Shown piece after piece: positions 41,264 to 50,791 of a stretch of 64,000 nucleotides of DNA; the first letter of the stretch is position 1; the number at the start of each line of letters is the position of its first letter. The translations under genes were made by a program, and so were the position numbers. The stretch is from Rhodocytophaga aerolata. Its GTDB lineage: Bacteria; Bacteroidota; Bacteroidia; Cytophagales; 172606-1. The stretch lies in assembly GCF_030503435.1 (NCBI RefSeq), contig NZ_JAUKPO010000021.1:62001-126000 (forward strand). Reading direction: 5' to 3'. The notes below the pieces were generated by a model. It searched no databases. It had not been told where the DNA came from and saw only the letters and a list, made by a program, of their open reading frames with translations.

Positions 41264-43555
41264 ATGAAAAGGCCTGGAATAATTATACTTCTGCTATTTG
41301 TTATTCATTGCTATTGTTATGCACAGGATATAACATTAAAGGAAGCTGAGCAAGCAAAGCTCTTGTTAAAAACAAGCAAACAAGATACAAATCGTATCAC
41401 CTTACTATATAAGGTAGGCCGTTTTTCTATCGAAAAACCAGGGGAAAATAAGACAGATCTTGATAGTGCATTTATTTATATTCAAGAAGCTGAAAGACTT
41501 AGCAAAAAGCTCTCTTTCCAAAAAGGTATTGCCTATGCTTATTTACTCTATGCAATGGCCTACCGGGAAAAAGGCGAGCAACAGGCAGGAAAAGAGTTAG
41601 CAAATAAAGCCATATCCTATTCAAAAAAGCACAATTTAAAGTCAGTGCTGGGTGAATCCCTGCTTGAGTATGCATATTATTTTGATCATTACAATGCTGA
41701 GCAGTCGCTAGAGAAAATCAATCTTACACGTCGAGCTGCAATTAGTTTCCAACAGGATGGAAACATAGAAAAGCAAGCCTATTCACTAAAGCAGCTGGGA
41801 GATTTACTTGCAATAAACGACAGTATTCCACAAGCGATACTAGTTTTGAAAAAATCTCTGTCTCTGTATCAATCCATTAATTACACGCGCTTACATGGAG
41901 TTTACGATCTGATTGGTGTTCTGTACGCCTATATAGGCGATCATCAAACAGGCTTGGAGTATGGATTACTGGCGGAAAAGACTGCCCAACTAGTTAAGGA
42001 CACAACCATTCAGTTGTGTACCATTTATAACAGGATTGGGCTTACGTACTCTGGTCTCAACGATGATAAGCGGGCCTGTCAATACTTTCTGAAAGCCTAT
42101 GCAGTAGCAGAAAAATACAAAGATATCAAAAGTATTTACCTGATTCAAAGTAATATTATCCGATCCTATATAACGCTTGGCAGAACCGATGAAGCGCTTG
42201 ATCTTATCAGGCAAACCATAAATAGGTATCCACAGCCTGAGCATAAACCTATTCAATTGAATATAAATAAATTATACCTGGCCATTTATATGGCAAAGAA
42301 AGATTATATAGAAGCGCAAAAATTTTGCGATAAAACACTAGACCTGGTTAAAGAACCTGGGGTAGATCAGCGTGCCAATCATTCTACCTATGGCAACGCC
42401 ATTGAATTATTTCTAATAACTCAACAGTATAGCAAAGCAGAACATTATTTAAAAGTACACAAGGAATTAATTAAAAAGGATGCTGCCCCATTACCTATGT
42501 CTAGGAATTATCTGCAATGGTTTAAACTCGACTCAGCCAGAGGCAACTACATTTCAGCAATTGACCATTATCAACATTATCGGTTGATTGAGGACTCATT
42601 ATATAATTTGAATAAAACTAAACAAATTGAAGCCCTTACTTTAGAGTATGAGACCGCAAAAAAAGACCAGGATATTAAACTAAAAGAACAAAGCATTGAT
42701 CTGTTAACCAAACGAACTCAGGTTCAGCAGAGTGAAATCCAGCAATCAAAAATCATTCTAACCACTACTTTAGTAAGCATACTTTTGCTTGGTACCATTA
42801 TAGGACTCCTCTACAATCAATACCGGATAAAGCAGAAAACCAATAAGCAGTTGCAACAGTTGCTTTCGGAGAAAGAGCATCTGCTTACAGAAAAAGAATG
42901 GTTATTAAAAGAGGTTCACCACCGGGTAAAGAATAATCTTCAGACTGTTTTAAGTTTGCTGGAATCCCAAGCTCATAATCTGAGTAATGATGCTTTAATA
43001 GCTATCCGGGAAAGCCAGAACCGGGTGTATGCCATGTCTTTAATTCACAAAAAACTCTATCAGGCAACTGATGTAGCTTCTATCAATATAGAAGAATACC
43101 TTAAAGAGTTAATCCAGCATTTGCGCGAAAGTTTTAGCGATGACTACCATATCAGCTTTAACCAAAGCTATGAACCTATCTTACTAGATGTTTCTCAGGC
43201 GGTACCCATTGGACTTATTGTAAACGAAGCAGTCACCAATGCATTCAAGTATGCTTTTTCTAAACAGAAAATCAATAATACTATTTGGGTTGAATGTAAA
43301 ACATCAGAAAATAATGAAGTTATTCTTACCATTGCCGACAATGGCAGAGGCTTGCCTACCGACTTCTATGCTAAAAAAAGTAATGAAGGATTGGGACTGA
43401 AGCTCATTCGGGGATTAACCGACGATCTTGAAGGTAAATTAGAAATAAGATCAGAAAATGGATTGACTATCTGTATAAGCTTCAAAGCCACACCCACACT
43501 GAATGAAGCCGTTGATAAATATGCCATTTTATCTGACAGTGCTATTGCCCTATGA
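41264..43555 (+). CDS. TPR-containing sensor histidine kinase, orphan
   Basis: A 763-residue kinase with the plan of those at 14797 and 19054: signal peptide (IIILLLFVIHCYCYAQ), TPR-like sensor to about 480, a transmembrane helix ([24 protein letters not shown]), coiled coil, [21 protein letters not shown] phosphoacceptor motif near residue 550 and ATPase domain (NEAVTNAFKYAF, ADNGRGLP). It is more diverged from the other two than they are from each other. No response regulator adjoins it, so its partner is elsewhere; the sigma-54 regulator at 17124 is a candidate. The next gene is an aldehyde dehydrogenase. Confidence 0.92.
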   Translation: MKRPGIIILLLFVIHCYCYAQDITLKEAEQAKLLLKTSKQDTNRITLLYKVGRFSIEKPGENKTDLDSAFIYIQEAERLSKKLSFQKGIAYAYLLYAMAYREKGEQQAGKELANKAISYSKKHNLKSVLGESLLEYAYYFDHYNAEQSLEKINLTRRAAISFQQDGNIEKQAYSLKQLGDLLAINDSIPQAILVLKKSLSLYQSINYTRLHGVYDLIGVLYAYIGDHQTGLEYGLLAEKTAQLVKDTTIQLCTIYNRIGLTYSGLNDDKRACQYFLKAYAVAEKYKDIKSIYLIQSNIIRSYITLGRTDEALDLIRQTINRYPQPEHKPIQLNINKLYLAIYMAKKDYIEAQKFCDKTLDLVKEPGVDQRANHSTYGNAIELFLITQQYSKAEHYLKVHKELIKKDAAPLPMSRNYLQWFKLDSARGNYISAIDHYQHYRLIEDSLYNLNKTKQIEALTLEYETAKKDQDIKLKEQSIDLLTKRTQVQQSEIQQSKIILTTTLVSILLLGTIIGLLYNQYRIKQKTNKQLQQLLSEKEHLLTEKEWLLKEVHHRVKNNLQTVLSLLESQAHNLSNDALIAIRESQNRVYAMSLIHKKLYQATDVASINIEEYLKELIQHLRESFSDDYHISFNQSYEPILLDVSQAVPIGLIVNEAVTNAFKYAFSKQKINNTIWVECKTSENNEVILTIADNGRGLPTDFYAKKSNEGLGLKLIRGLTDDLEGKLEIRSENGLTICISFKATPTLNEAVDKYAILSDSAIAL

Positions 43556-43682
43556 GGAAAAAATTCTGATAATTAAAATCTAATTTGTTGAAGCTAACAT
43601 TTGGATTACTTACTCAATTAGAGTTAGCTTTAAATGTTTCTACTCACGATTGTATTTAGCTTACTCCAAATACATTTTAAAA

Positions 43683-45227
43683 ATGGCAAAAATTGTTTCC
43701 CCACACGTAGAGTTTTCCTCCCTCCTTGAGCAGGTAAAAGGGGTAACTCCCGAAATAGTTGATCCAAATGGAAATTACTTGAACCTGATGGAGGGCCGCT
43801 GGCAGCAAGCAGGCTCTCCCAAGGAATTTATATCCCCTATCAATAACGCAGTAATCGGTAGTTTGCCTATGCTGGACCGGGCCAATGCGTTGCGCGCCCT
43901 ACAAGGTGCTCACCGTGAAGCGGCTGACTGGTGCCGTATAGACCTGGATGAGCGGAAGCAACGTGTGCAGAATTGTCTTGATGAGTTGCGTATCCATGTG
44001 GATCTGATCGCAAAACTTTTAATGTGGGAAATTGGGAAAACGTACAAGCTTGGTTTTACCGATATCGACCGCTGTATAGATGGTGTGCAGTGGTACATAG
44101 ACCATATAGAAGAAATGCTTGGACGCCGGGAACCTTTAGGGGTAGTATCAAACATCGCCTCTTGGAACTATCCGATGTCAGTGTTGATGCATGCCGTACT
44201 GGTGCAGGTACTGTGCGGCAATGTGGCCATAGCCAAAACACCTACCGATGGTGGATTTATATCGCTGAGTGTGGCCTTTGCTATCGCCCGCCGCTGCGGT
44301 TTGCCAGTTACGCTGGTGAGTGGTTCTGGTGGGGAACTGAGTGAGGTACTGGTAAAAGATGGGGCCATCGATTGTCTTTCCTTTGTAGGAGGACGTTATA
44401 ATGGCCGCAACATTGCCGATGCCCTGGCTTCTGTTCACAAGCGTTATATGCTGGAAATGGAAGGGGTGAACACCTATGGTATTTGGAATTTTTCTGATTG
44501 GAATAGCCTTGGGGAGCAGCTCAAAAAAGGCTACGACTATGGCAAACAACGTTGTACTGCTTATGTACGCTTTGTAGTTGAGCGCCGTTTATTCCCGCAT
44601 TTTCTGGAAACGTACTGGAATTCCATTCGCAGCCTTAAAATCGGCAACCCCACAATAGTAGACAAACCAGAAGATAAACTACCTGATCTGGCTTTTGGAC
44701 CGGTCATTAACACCCGTCAAGCTCAGGATCTGGATAGACTGTATGCAGATGCTCTCAAAACCGGGGCCACCCCTTTTTATGAAGGTAAGCTGGACGATGC
44801 CTTATTCTTACCTAATCAGGACCGATCCACATATCGAGCACCGCGTGCGCTGGTAAACCTGCCACGCCAAAGTGAACTATACTTTAAAGAACCGTTTGGC
44901 CCGATCGACTCTGTTGTGCTGGTAGACCGTGTAGAAGAACTGGTGGGTGAAATGAATATTTCTAATGGCGCACTAGTTGCGGCCGTTGCCTCAGATGATT
45001 TAAAATGGGCACAGCGTACCGCAAGAGAGGTGCGTGCTTTCAAGGTGGGCATCAACAATCTTCGCTCCCGTGGTGACCGGGAAGAAGTTTTCGGAGGCCT
45101 GGGCGAATCATGGAAAGGAGCTTTTGTCGGGGGTAAGTTACTGGTGGAAGCTGTTACGCAGGGATCACCTTCGGAACTAGTTCTGGGCAACTATGTAGAT
45201 GCAACCCTATTACCTGAGAAAATCTAA
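43683..45227 (+). CDS. aldehyde dehydrogenase family protein
   Basis: A 514-residue NAD(P)-dependent dehydrogenase that oxidises an aldehyde to an acid. The cofactor region reads VVSNIASWNYPMSVLMHAV and the catalytic cysteine lies in YGKQRCTAYVRFVV. The general base region, usually LELGGK, is here LEMEGVNTYGIW, so the glutamate is kept but the flanking glycine motif is atypical. C-terminal KEPFGPIDSVV matches the family EPFGP motif. I use the ATG at 43683, eleven codons inside a longer frame that begins with TTG, because the N-terminus then starts with a normal soluble segment. Substrate unknown. Confidence 0.88.
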   Translation: MAKIVSPHVEFSSLLEQVKGVTPEIVDPNGNYLNLMEGRWQQAGSPKEFISPINNAVIGSLPMLDRANALRALQGAHREAADWCRIDLDERKQRVQNCLDELRIHVDLIAKLLMWEIGKTYKLGFTDIDRCIDGVQWYIDHIEEMLGRREPLGVVSNIASWNYPMSVLMHAVLVQVLCGNVAIAKTPTDGGFISLSVAFAIARRCGLPVTLVSGSGGELSEVLVKDGAIDCLSFVGGRYNGRNIADALASVHKRYMLEMEGVNTYGIWNFSDWNSLGEQLKKGYDYGKQRCTAYVRFVVERRLFPHFLETYWNSIRSLKIGNPTIVDKPEDKLPDLAFGPVINTRQAQDLDRLYADALKTGATPFYEGKLDDALFLPNQDRSTYRAPRALVNLPRQSELYFKEPFGPIDSVVLVDRVEELVGEMNISNGALVAAVASDDLKWAQRTAREVRAFKVGINNLRSRGDREEVFGGLGESWKGAFVGGKLLVEAVTQGSPSELVLGNYVDATLLPEKI

Positions 45228-45624
45228 TAATATCTCCTGTTTAGTTTACTAGACCTGCACTTGTAGCTAAAATCAATAGATATTGATCAGCGGATGGCTG
45301 TATTCAACACTTATATTGTAGAATTAGAAGCCCACAGAACTACTTTGGCTGCTTAGTCTCATAGTTTGGATGTAGAAATGAGGACCGTGTCTTGGAAAGT
45401 GCTGGGTTTTATTTTCATATAAAATACTTCTTATTAAACCAAAGAGGTAGCTAACCAAATATACCTAAAATTAGATATTGACATAATTTACATACTATAT
45501 CAATCTTTACTCACCTTGCAATTCAAAAATCAATCATCTTATATAAACATTTTCATGAATTTTCATAATATTCAGAGCTAACTCAAAATAGTTAAATCTT
45601 TTTATCTATTAAAATAATTACTCT
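45228..45624. other. AT-rich intergenic region
   Basis: About 400 bases between the aldehyde dehydrogenase gene and the receptor remnant, with no open frame, hairpin or motif that I could support. Confidence 0.35.
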
Positions 45625-45886
45625 ATGATGAGTAATTATCTGTACATCTTGTGTAAATATTCAGCAATACAAAAAAGTTGTTGGTATAATAAGAGATTAT
45701 GATTCTAATGCAATCATTGAAAATGCAACTATAACCGTCTTCTCCTTAAAGAAAGAATATATTATTGATTGTCTGGGGTATTTTGCGTTGCCACTAAAAA
45801 ATTTAGAAAAAAAACCATTGTTCCTTCTGCCCGATGAATTTAGAATAGAAATCCTCTTTTCTGGTTGCCGATTGTGCGAGATGTAA
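45625..45886 (+). pseudogene. decayed fragment of a CarboxypepD_reg-type receptor gene
   Basis: In one frame from about 45677 the sequence reads VVGIIRDYDSNAIIENATI, then a strand and a short turn, and ends in GYFALPLKN before a stop at 45884-45886. This is the pattern of the beta-sandwich domain found at the start of SusC-like receptors and other surface proteins. A possible N-terminal hydrophobic segment lies in a different frame from the ATG at 45625, so a frameshift separates the two. Only about 80 codons remain, so it is a remnant of a larger gene. Confidence 0.45.
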
Positions 45887-46070
45887 AAATAAAATAACGG
45901 TTTTGTATCCGGATTTGGCTCTCTACCCTTACAGCACTTAGTTGATGTAGTTAGTAGAAAGATAGATCATTTTTAAAGTTAATAGCGACAAGCCCAAAAA
46001 CACTCCTTTTGGATTAAAAAATCAACCTCAAAATAAGCTCGGCAATTTGGCTACTGCAAGTTTAAAAACA

Positions 46071-46105
46071 AAAAACCGCCAAATTTCGCAAATTTAGCGG
46101 TTTTT
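46071..46105 (-). terminator. rho-independent terminator, minus strand, copy 2
   Basis: AAAAACCGC (46071-46079) pairs with GCGGTTTTT (46097-46105); inner AAATTT arms extend the stem. On the minus strand it ends in a T tract. It stands directly behind the tRNA-Arg-like segment, as in copy 1. Confidence 0.75.
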
Positions 46106-46109
46106 GGAG

Positions 46110-46157
46110 TGATTCCGTTTGGATTCGAACCAAAGACCTACTGCTTAGAAGGCAGTC
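46110..46157 (-). pseudogene. tRNA-Arg(TCT) 3'-half remnant, copy 2
   Basis: The 48 bases are the same as those at 9595-9642: acceptor 3' strand with discriminator A, T arm, variable loop and anticodon arm with TCT. Upstream, the sequence only vaguely resembles a D arm and does not supply GATTCCG for the acceptor stem. Two equal 3' halves in direct orientation are what repeated integration at one tRNA-Arg gene would leave, though the intact gene is not in the window. Confidence 0.7.
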
Positions 46158-46531
46158 CCCTGTATACTCTCTGTCAGACACTTAGGCTATACTGGTCTGA
46201 AATAGGTCCGAAAAAATAATTTTTAAACTACCCTTTTTATCTTGTTTGGCTAGGAAAAATAATTCACTTAAGCTCAGCTTGGGAAGCATTTTGCTCAAGA
46301 ACAGTCCCTTAAAAGCGGGAACCCTCTCCCCTCTTATTCTTTGCTTTCATTTGAACGTAGAATGTTCTTATTTACTAGATTGGATAGACTTTAATTAGGA
46401 TCTTGTATCTGAGTGGCTGCCTTTTCTTTTACTCAACCAACAATTTATAATTAAGTACTCCCTGCAAAATCAGCCATATTGGCAGCAGTTACAAAAAGTG
46501 GTTAAAAAAATCAAAGTTCACTTAGCTAAAT

Positions 46532-46909
46532 TTCATGAGTTTTTGTTACCCTTTTTCTCTTTCTTCTCACAGGCTATTGACTTATTTTAACTATATGTAT
46601 GACTATGCAATTTTCTCCTTGCTTGATGTGTGATCTACATAATTTTTTCTCCTCTTGCCCTTTTTGTTGCATCAAATTAAACCAGTAGCACATCATGTCA
46701 CGGTACAATGTCCATGACAAGCACACCTGCCTTCTTAAATGAATGTCCTTTCCGGTAAATGGCTTTTAATGAATATTTGAAAGATAAGTATTTACGACGA
46801 TACATCGACGTATGGATAAGTATTTAAAATGGCTACAAGAATCACTAATTTAGCTACAAAAGTCAATTAAGATGTTTTGAAATTTGTGTCATAATATAAA
46901 TTCAAAATT
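46532..46909. other. intergenic region, nothing assigned
   Basis: About 380 AT-rich bases between repeat copy 2 and the first SDR gene. It should hold that gene's promoter (a TTTTGAAATTTGTG stretch lies about 30 bases upstream of the start), but I see no operator repeat of the kind found after 49.7 kb. Confidence 0.3.
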
Positions 46910-47674
46910 ATGACAACAAAAAATAAAACTGCAATAGTAACAGGTGGAAGCCGTGGTTTAGGTAGAGATATGGTTATCAATTTGGCTAGAAACGGAAACA
47001 ACATCATTTTCACCTATCGTAATAATAAAGTTGAGGCAGATAAGGTGGTACAGGAAGTAGTATCAATCGGCCAGAAAGCTAGAGCTTTCCAATTGGATGT
47101 GAGTGATATCAAAACCTTTGACACTTTTGTAGTCCAGGTTAGTCAGCATTTACTAGAACAGGAGGGTTCACCTAATTTCGACTTTTTAATAAACAATGCC
47201 GGAGCTGGAGTATATGGTTCTGTGAGCGAAACTACCGAAGAAGCATTTGATACTATGATGAATATTCACTTTAAGGGAGTTTACTTTTTAACCCAAAAAC
47301 TCTTACCATTATTAAATAATGGCGGAAGAATAATTAGTATTTCTTCTGGATTAACCAGGATTTCTTTTCCGAATGTGTCTGCTTATGCGAGCATGAAAGG
47401 GGCTATTGAAACCTACACCAGATGTTTGGCAAAAGAATTGGGCAATAGGCAAATTACCGCAAACACCGTCGCACCGGGTGCTATAGCAACTGATTTTGGT
47501 GGAGGTTCAAACAAATCTGATGAAAATAAAAGGAATGTAATAGCATCAGTTACAGCTTTAGGGCGTGTGGGTGAACCCGGAGATATTGGTGGGATAGTCG
47601 CTTTTTTATGTACGCCGGAAGCCGGCTGGATGAATGGACAGAGAATTGAACTCTCAGGCGGAATGATGGTATAA
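46910..47674 (+). CDS. SDR-family oxidoreductase
   Basis: A 254-residue classical short-chain dehydrogenase/reductase using NAD(P)H. The dinucleotide-binding loop is TGGSRGLGRD near residue 11, the NNAG motif is NNAGAG near 95, and the catalytic tetrad is represented by SISSG (Ser) and YASMK (Tyr and Lys). The PGAIATDF and the WMNGQRIELSGGMMV end fit the group of 3-oxoacyl-ACP reductase-like enzymes of unknown substrate. It is followed 21 bases later by an AraC gene, an arrangement common for regulated detoxifying reductases. Confidence 0.92.
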   Translation: MTTKNKTAIVTGGSRGLGRDMVINLARNGNNIIFTYRNNKVEADKVVQEVVSIGQKARAFQLDVSDIKTFDTFVVQVSQHLLEQEGSPNFDFLINNAGAGVYGSVSETTEEAFDTMMNIHFKGVYFLTQKLLPLLNNGGRIISISSGLTRISFPNVSAYASMKGAIETYTRCLAKELGNRQITANTVAPGAIATDFGGGSNKSDENKRNVIASVTALGRVGEPGDIGGIVAFLCTPEAGWMNGQRIELSGGMMV

Positions 47675-47695
47675 TATTATTTTTAATTTTGAAAC

Positions 47696-48610
47696 ATGAG
47701 CCAACATCAGGTACATAGAGTAAGATCGATTGCTGAGTTTCATAAAATGAAGGGTTTGCCTTCACCTCAGCATCCTTTAATCAGTTTATTTGATTACAGC
47801 AGCTTTGAATGCTCCAAAGAAATAAACAATAAGAATTTTGTATTCGATTTTTATCACATCTCTATCAAACGGAGTGTGGGTGCTAAATTCAAGTATGGCC
47901 AGAATCATTACGATTTCGAGGATGGAGTTATGTTTTTTATAGCACCCAATCAGGTTTTTGGCATTGAAAAAATTGAAGAAATTGCCACAACTAAAAGTGG
48001 CTGGGTATTAATGATACATCCTGATTTTTTATGGAACACTCCCCTGGCAAAAAATATAAACCAATATGAGTTCTTTGGCTATGCAGTAAATGAAGCGTTG
48101 TTTCTTTCCGAAAAGGAAGAAGCAACGCTCAATGCTATAGTTAAAAATATCGAACAGGAATACAATGCTAATTTAGATAAGTTCAGCCAAAATATAATTG
48201 TTTCTCAAATTGAGACCTTACTTAATTACTCCGACCGCTTTTACCAAAGACAATTTCTAACCCATAAAGTTAATAATCATAAAATTTTAGCGCATGTAGA
48301 GAAGATCATCGAAGATTATTTCAATAATGAAAATACAACAGGTTTACCTAGCGTCCAACACATTGCTCATTCGTTGAATATATCTCCCATGTACTTAAGC
48401 AGCTTATTAAAATCTCTAACAGGGCTAACCACACAACAACATATTCATGAAAAATTGATAGAAAAAGCAAAAGAAAAACTATCAACCACTGAATTAACAG
48501 TTTCGGAAATTGCTTTTCAATTAGGCTTTGAGCACAGTCAGAGCTTCTCGAAATTATTTAAAAATAAAACTAGGGTGTCACCCATAGAATTTAGAAGTTC
48601 ATTTAACTGA
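47696..48610 (+). CDS. AraC-family transcriptional regulator
   Basis: A 304-residue regulator with an N-terminal cupin-type sensor (QHPLISLFDYSSFECSK ... DGVMFFIAPNQVFGIEK) and a C-terminal AraC domain (VQHIAHSLNISPMYLSSLLKSLTGL and VSEIAFQLGFEHSQSFSKLFKNKT). It is a clear paralogue of the regulator at 56448-57368, sharing the MGLPxPxHPLIS opening and the HPDFLWNTPLA segment. It follows the SDR gene by 21 bases and is likely co-transcribed with it and autoregulatory. Confidence 0.92.
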   Translation: MSQHQVHRVRSIAEFHKMKGLPSPQHPLISLFDYSSFECSKEINNKNFVFDFYHISIKRSVGAKFKYGQNHYDFEDGVMFFIAPNQVFGIEKIEEIATTKSGWVLMIHPDFLWNTPLAKNINQYEFFGYAVNEALFLSEKEEATLNAIVKNIEQEYNANLDKFSQNIIVSQIETLLNYSDRFYQRQFLTHKVNNHKILAHVEKIIEDYFNNENTTGLPSVQHIAHSLNISPMYLSSLLKSLTGLTTQQHIHEKLIEKAKEKLSTTELTVSEIAFQLGFEHSQSFSKLFKNKTRVSPIEFRSSFN

Positions 48611-48758
48611 CGACAGTATCCGGGGCTTGAAAATGCGCTGATCTATCTAAGCTGGTTAATGGTAGGCCGAATATTTGGAGCACATCTATTGAGAAAAAGA
48701 CATTAACGCTATATAGAAAGTATATTCCCGACAATTAACATCAAATAGTTTAAGTTAC

Positions 48759-49496
48759 ATGAAAAAACAGATCCATAATCCGTTCATTCTTGCCCTTAAA
48801 GCCCGCAACCTCACTGTAGAAATTCATCATCATTCTGCCTATCAAATCGTTTTATCAAACGACACGCCCTTTAATTCAACCATCAGCGGAGTACTCTTTG
48901 AACGTATTCACGGCTTTTTGATCAAACCACATGTCACACATTTTTGCGTTGCCGAAAAAGGAACATTGAATGTTTTAAATATAGAACCCTACTCAACTAT
49001 TGGTTTGGAACTAGCAAGCAGATTTAAAGAAAATCAGGAGTATATTGTTTTCGACTCACCCCCAGAAACGAATGCTTTCTTTCAGACACCAAAAGACAGT
49101 TTAGATGTTAACAATATAGTTGATGCTTTGCTGTCTCAATTACCTGATGCCCACTATGATGAAAGAGTTACAAAAATAGTTGAATACATTAAGGCGAATT
49201 ACTTTCAAACAGAGATAACACCGCAAACATTTGCCGATATAGTTTTCCTTTCGCCATCCCGTTTAGCGTCACTCTTTAAACAACAAACTGGTAGTAGTTT
49301 ATCTAAATATTTACTGTGGACACGGTTACGCCAGGCAATCTATCTCACACTTTCTGACAAGGATAGAAGCCTTACCGATATTGCCTACGATACCGGCTTC
49401 TATGACCTCCCACAATTCAATAAGTATATGTACGAAATGTTTGGAATGCCTCCTAAAGCCCTAAAGTACAATAGTGATTTGATTCAAGTTTATTAG
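48759..49496 (+). CDS. AraC-family regulator whose 3' end matches the operator repeats
   Basis: A 245-residue regulator with a short, non-cupin-like sensing part (to about 130) and a C-terminal AraC domain (TFADIVFLSPSRLASLFKQQTGSSLSKYLLW and LTDIAYDTGFYDLPQFNKYMYEMFG). Its last eight residues are NSDLIQVY, encoded by a sequence that is repeated, one or two bases changed, in front of four genes further downstream (see the regulatory features at 49701, 51566, 52194 and 54051). This makes it the prime candidate regulator of the reductase island, or the source of those repeats. A terminator hairpin follows about 50 bases after the stop. Confidence 0.9.
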   Translation: MKKQIHNPFILALKARNLTVEIHHHSAYQIVLSNDTPFNSTISGVLFERIHGFLIKPHVTHFCVAEKGTLNVLNIEPYSTIGLELASRFKENQEYIVFDSPPETNAFFQTPKDSLDVNNIVDALLSQLPDAHYDERVTKIVEYIKANYFQTEITPQTFADIVFLSPSRLASLFKQQTGSSLSKYLLWTRLRQAIYLTLSDKDRSLTDIAYDTGFYDLPQFNKYMYEMFGMPPKALKYNSDLIQVY

Positions 49497-49516
49497 CCGG
49501 GCTCTACCCCCTTTTG
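49473..49516 (+). promoter_or_regulatory. AraC 3'-end copy of the operator module (probably not a promoter)
   Basis: The block GTGATTTGATTCAAGTTTA at the end of the coding sequence is followed exactly 20 bases later by TTTG, as in the four upstream-of-gene copies, but the CAnY before TTTG is replaced by CCCT and a terminator hairpin follows. This is best read as the coding ancestor of the operator block. Confidence 0.4.
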
Positions 49517-49549
49517 TATTCTCGTTTAACACGGCGGATAGGTTACTAA

Positions 49550-49580
49550 AGGCACCTTCATTTAAAGGTGCCTCTAGCTT
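49550..49580 (+). terminator. rho-independent terminator after the AraC gene
   Basis: AGGCACCTT (49550-49558) pairs perfectly with AAGGTGCCT (49565-49573), then the sequence runs through CTAGCTTTT. It closes the SDR-AraC-AraC stretch and separates it from the next promoter. Confidence 0.7.
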
Positions 49581-49700
49581 TTATAGCTCATCCCATTTTC
49601 AAAAAGGCAAAAGTTATCCTATATACAGATGTTATTTTGATATTTTTACTATACCTATTTTGATTTACTCATAATAAAGTCCTATCACCTTAGGCACAAC

Positions 49701-49744
49701 AGTGATCTGATACAAGTTTGACAAGCTGGTTGTTATCAACTTTG
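49701..49744 (+). promoter_or_regulatory. operator/promoter module 1
   Basis: The block GTGATCTGATACAAGTTT, 20 bases, then TTTG at 49741-49744 preceded by CAAC. TTTG with a CAnY or TAnn in front is the Bacteroidota -7 box pattern; the block overlaps the -33 position. The start of the MDR reductase gene is 33 bases after the box. Confidence 0.65.
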
Positions 49745-49776
49745 TGATATCATTTTAAACAAGTAAAAAAGATATC

Positions 49777-50721
49777 ATGAAAGCAATCGTGTATCAAAAG
49801 TTTGGAAACATAGATGTTTTGCAAACTCTGGAACAACCAAAACCTACTATTCAATCAGATCAGGTACTAATAAAAGTAAAAGCATTTTCTATCAATCCAA
49901 TGGATTGGAAAATCAGAAAAGGTGAAATGACATTAATGTCGGGCTCAAAATTTCCAAAGCATACAGGAACTGATTTCGCTGGCATCGTTGAAGATATCGG
50001 GTCTTCAGTGGTTGGCTTCAAAAAAGGCGATGAAGTTTTTGGAGTGGTAAAAAATATGATGAAAGAAGGTGTTTCAGCCGAATATGTTGCCGTGCCCTCT
50101 TCTTTAGTCTGGAAAAAACCTTCTACTATCAGCTTTCCTCAAGCGGCTTCTATTCCGGTAGTTGGTACTGCGGCACTTACCGCATTACAAAAAATGGGTA
50201 CTATCACTTCACAAACTAGCATTTTGGTTAATGGTGCTACCGGTGGTTTTGGCATGTTTTTACTTCAGTTATTAAAACAACGGGGCGCACACGTAACAGC
50301 CGTTACAAGCACTGCGGGGGCAGCAATTGCAAAAAAATGGGGAGCAAATTCTATCATAGATTATACAAAAGAAAATGTGCTTTCTCAGAAAGCTACCTAC
50401 GACATTGTGATTGACTTATCAGGCAAAATGGGCTACCAAAAGGCCAGACAACTCATGAATGCTAAAGCCCTGTTTCTAAACCCAACACCCAAGCCAATCG
50501 AAATTCCCCTTGCACTTTTCAAAAACTTATTTACTGCCAAAAAGCACATCGTCATACTCTCAAGCCCCTCCACTACCTATACTGATGTGTTGCTAGGTGC
50601 AGTAAAGAATGGGTTACAGATCGAAGTGAGCAAAGTATTTCCATTTGATCAGTACAAAGAGGCCTATCAATATGCCCAGCAGGGCGGTTACATCGGAAAA
50701 GTGGCCATAGAACTTAATTAA
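49777..50721 (+). CDS. NAD(P)-dependent MDR reductase (quinone-oxidoreductase type)
   Basis: A 314-residue medium-chain dehydrogenase/reductase without structural-zinc cysteines, as in quinone oxidoreductases and enoyl reductases that reduce reactive alkenes or quinones with NADPH. The N-terminal domain shows VKVKAFSINPMDWKIRKGEM and GTDFAGIVEDIGSSV, and the cofactor domain VNGATGGFGMFLLQLLKQRGAHVTAV. The gene carries operator module 1 in its leader and is followed by the pirin gene 70 bases later. Confidence 0.9.
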   Translation: MKAIVYQKFGNIDVLQTLEQPKPTIQSDQVLIKVKAFSINPMDWKIRKGEMTLMSGSKFPKHTGTDFAGIVEDIGSSVVGFKKGDEVFGVVKNMMKEGVSAEYVAVPSSLVWKKPSTISFPQAASIPVVGTAALTALQKMGTITSQTSILVNGATGGFGMFLLQLLKQRGAHVTAVTSTAGAAIAKKWGANSIIDYTKENVLSQKATYDIVIDLSGKMGYQKARQLMNAKALFLNPTPKPIEIPLALFKNLFTAKKHIVILSSPSTTYTDVLLGAVKNGLQIEVSKVFPFDQYKEAYQYAQQGGYIGKVAIELN

Positions 50722-50791
50722 AAATAACAAAGCAGATGTTGCCTGACATCTTTTGCGAATTCCATTCACATCATCATTAATAATCACAACA

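Larger units (their letters stand above)
45967..46531 (-). repeat. long non-coding repeat, copy 2, carrying a tRNA-Arg 3' half
   Basis: The counterpart of 9448-10112, in the same orientation 36.5 kb away, without the internal duplication that lengthens copy 1. The terminator hairpin, the 48-base tRNA-Arg 3' half and the block GGTCTGAAATAGGTCCGAAA are kept unchanged, whereas about 36 bases between the latter two are different. On the minus strand the block GACCTA upstream and TAGGTC downstream of the variable core can pair. Confidence 0.75.

Noticed and set aside
49473-49516. fifth functional promoter of the module type
   Set aside because: The block lies in the coding end of the AraC gene, the CAnY element before TTTG is missing, and a terminator rather than a gene follows.
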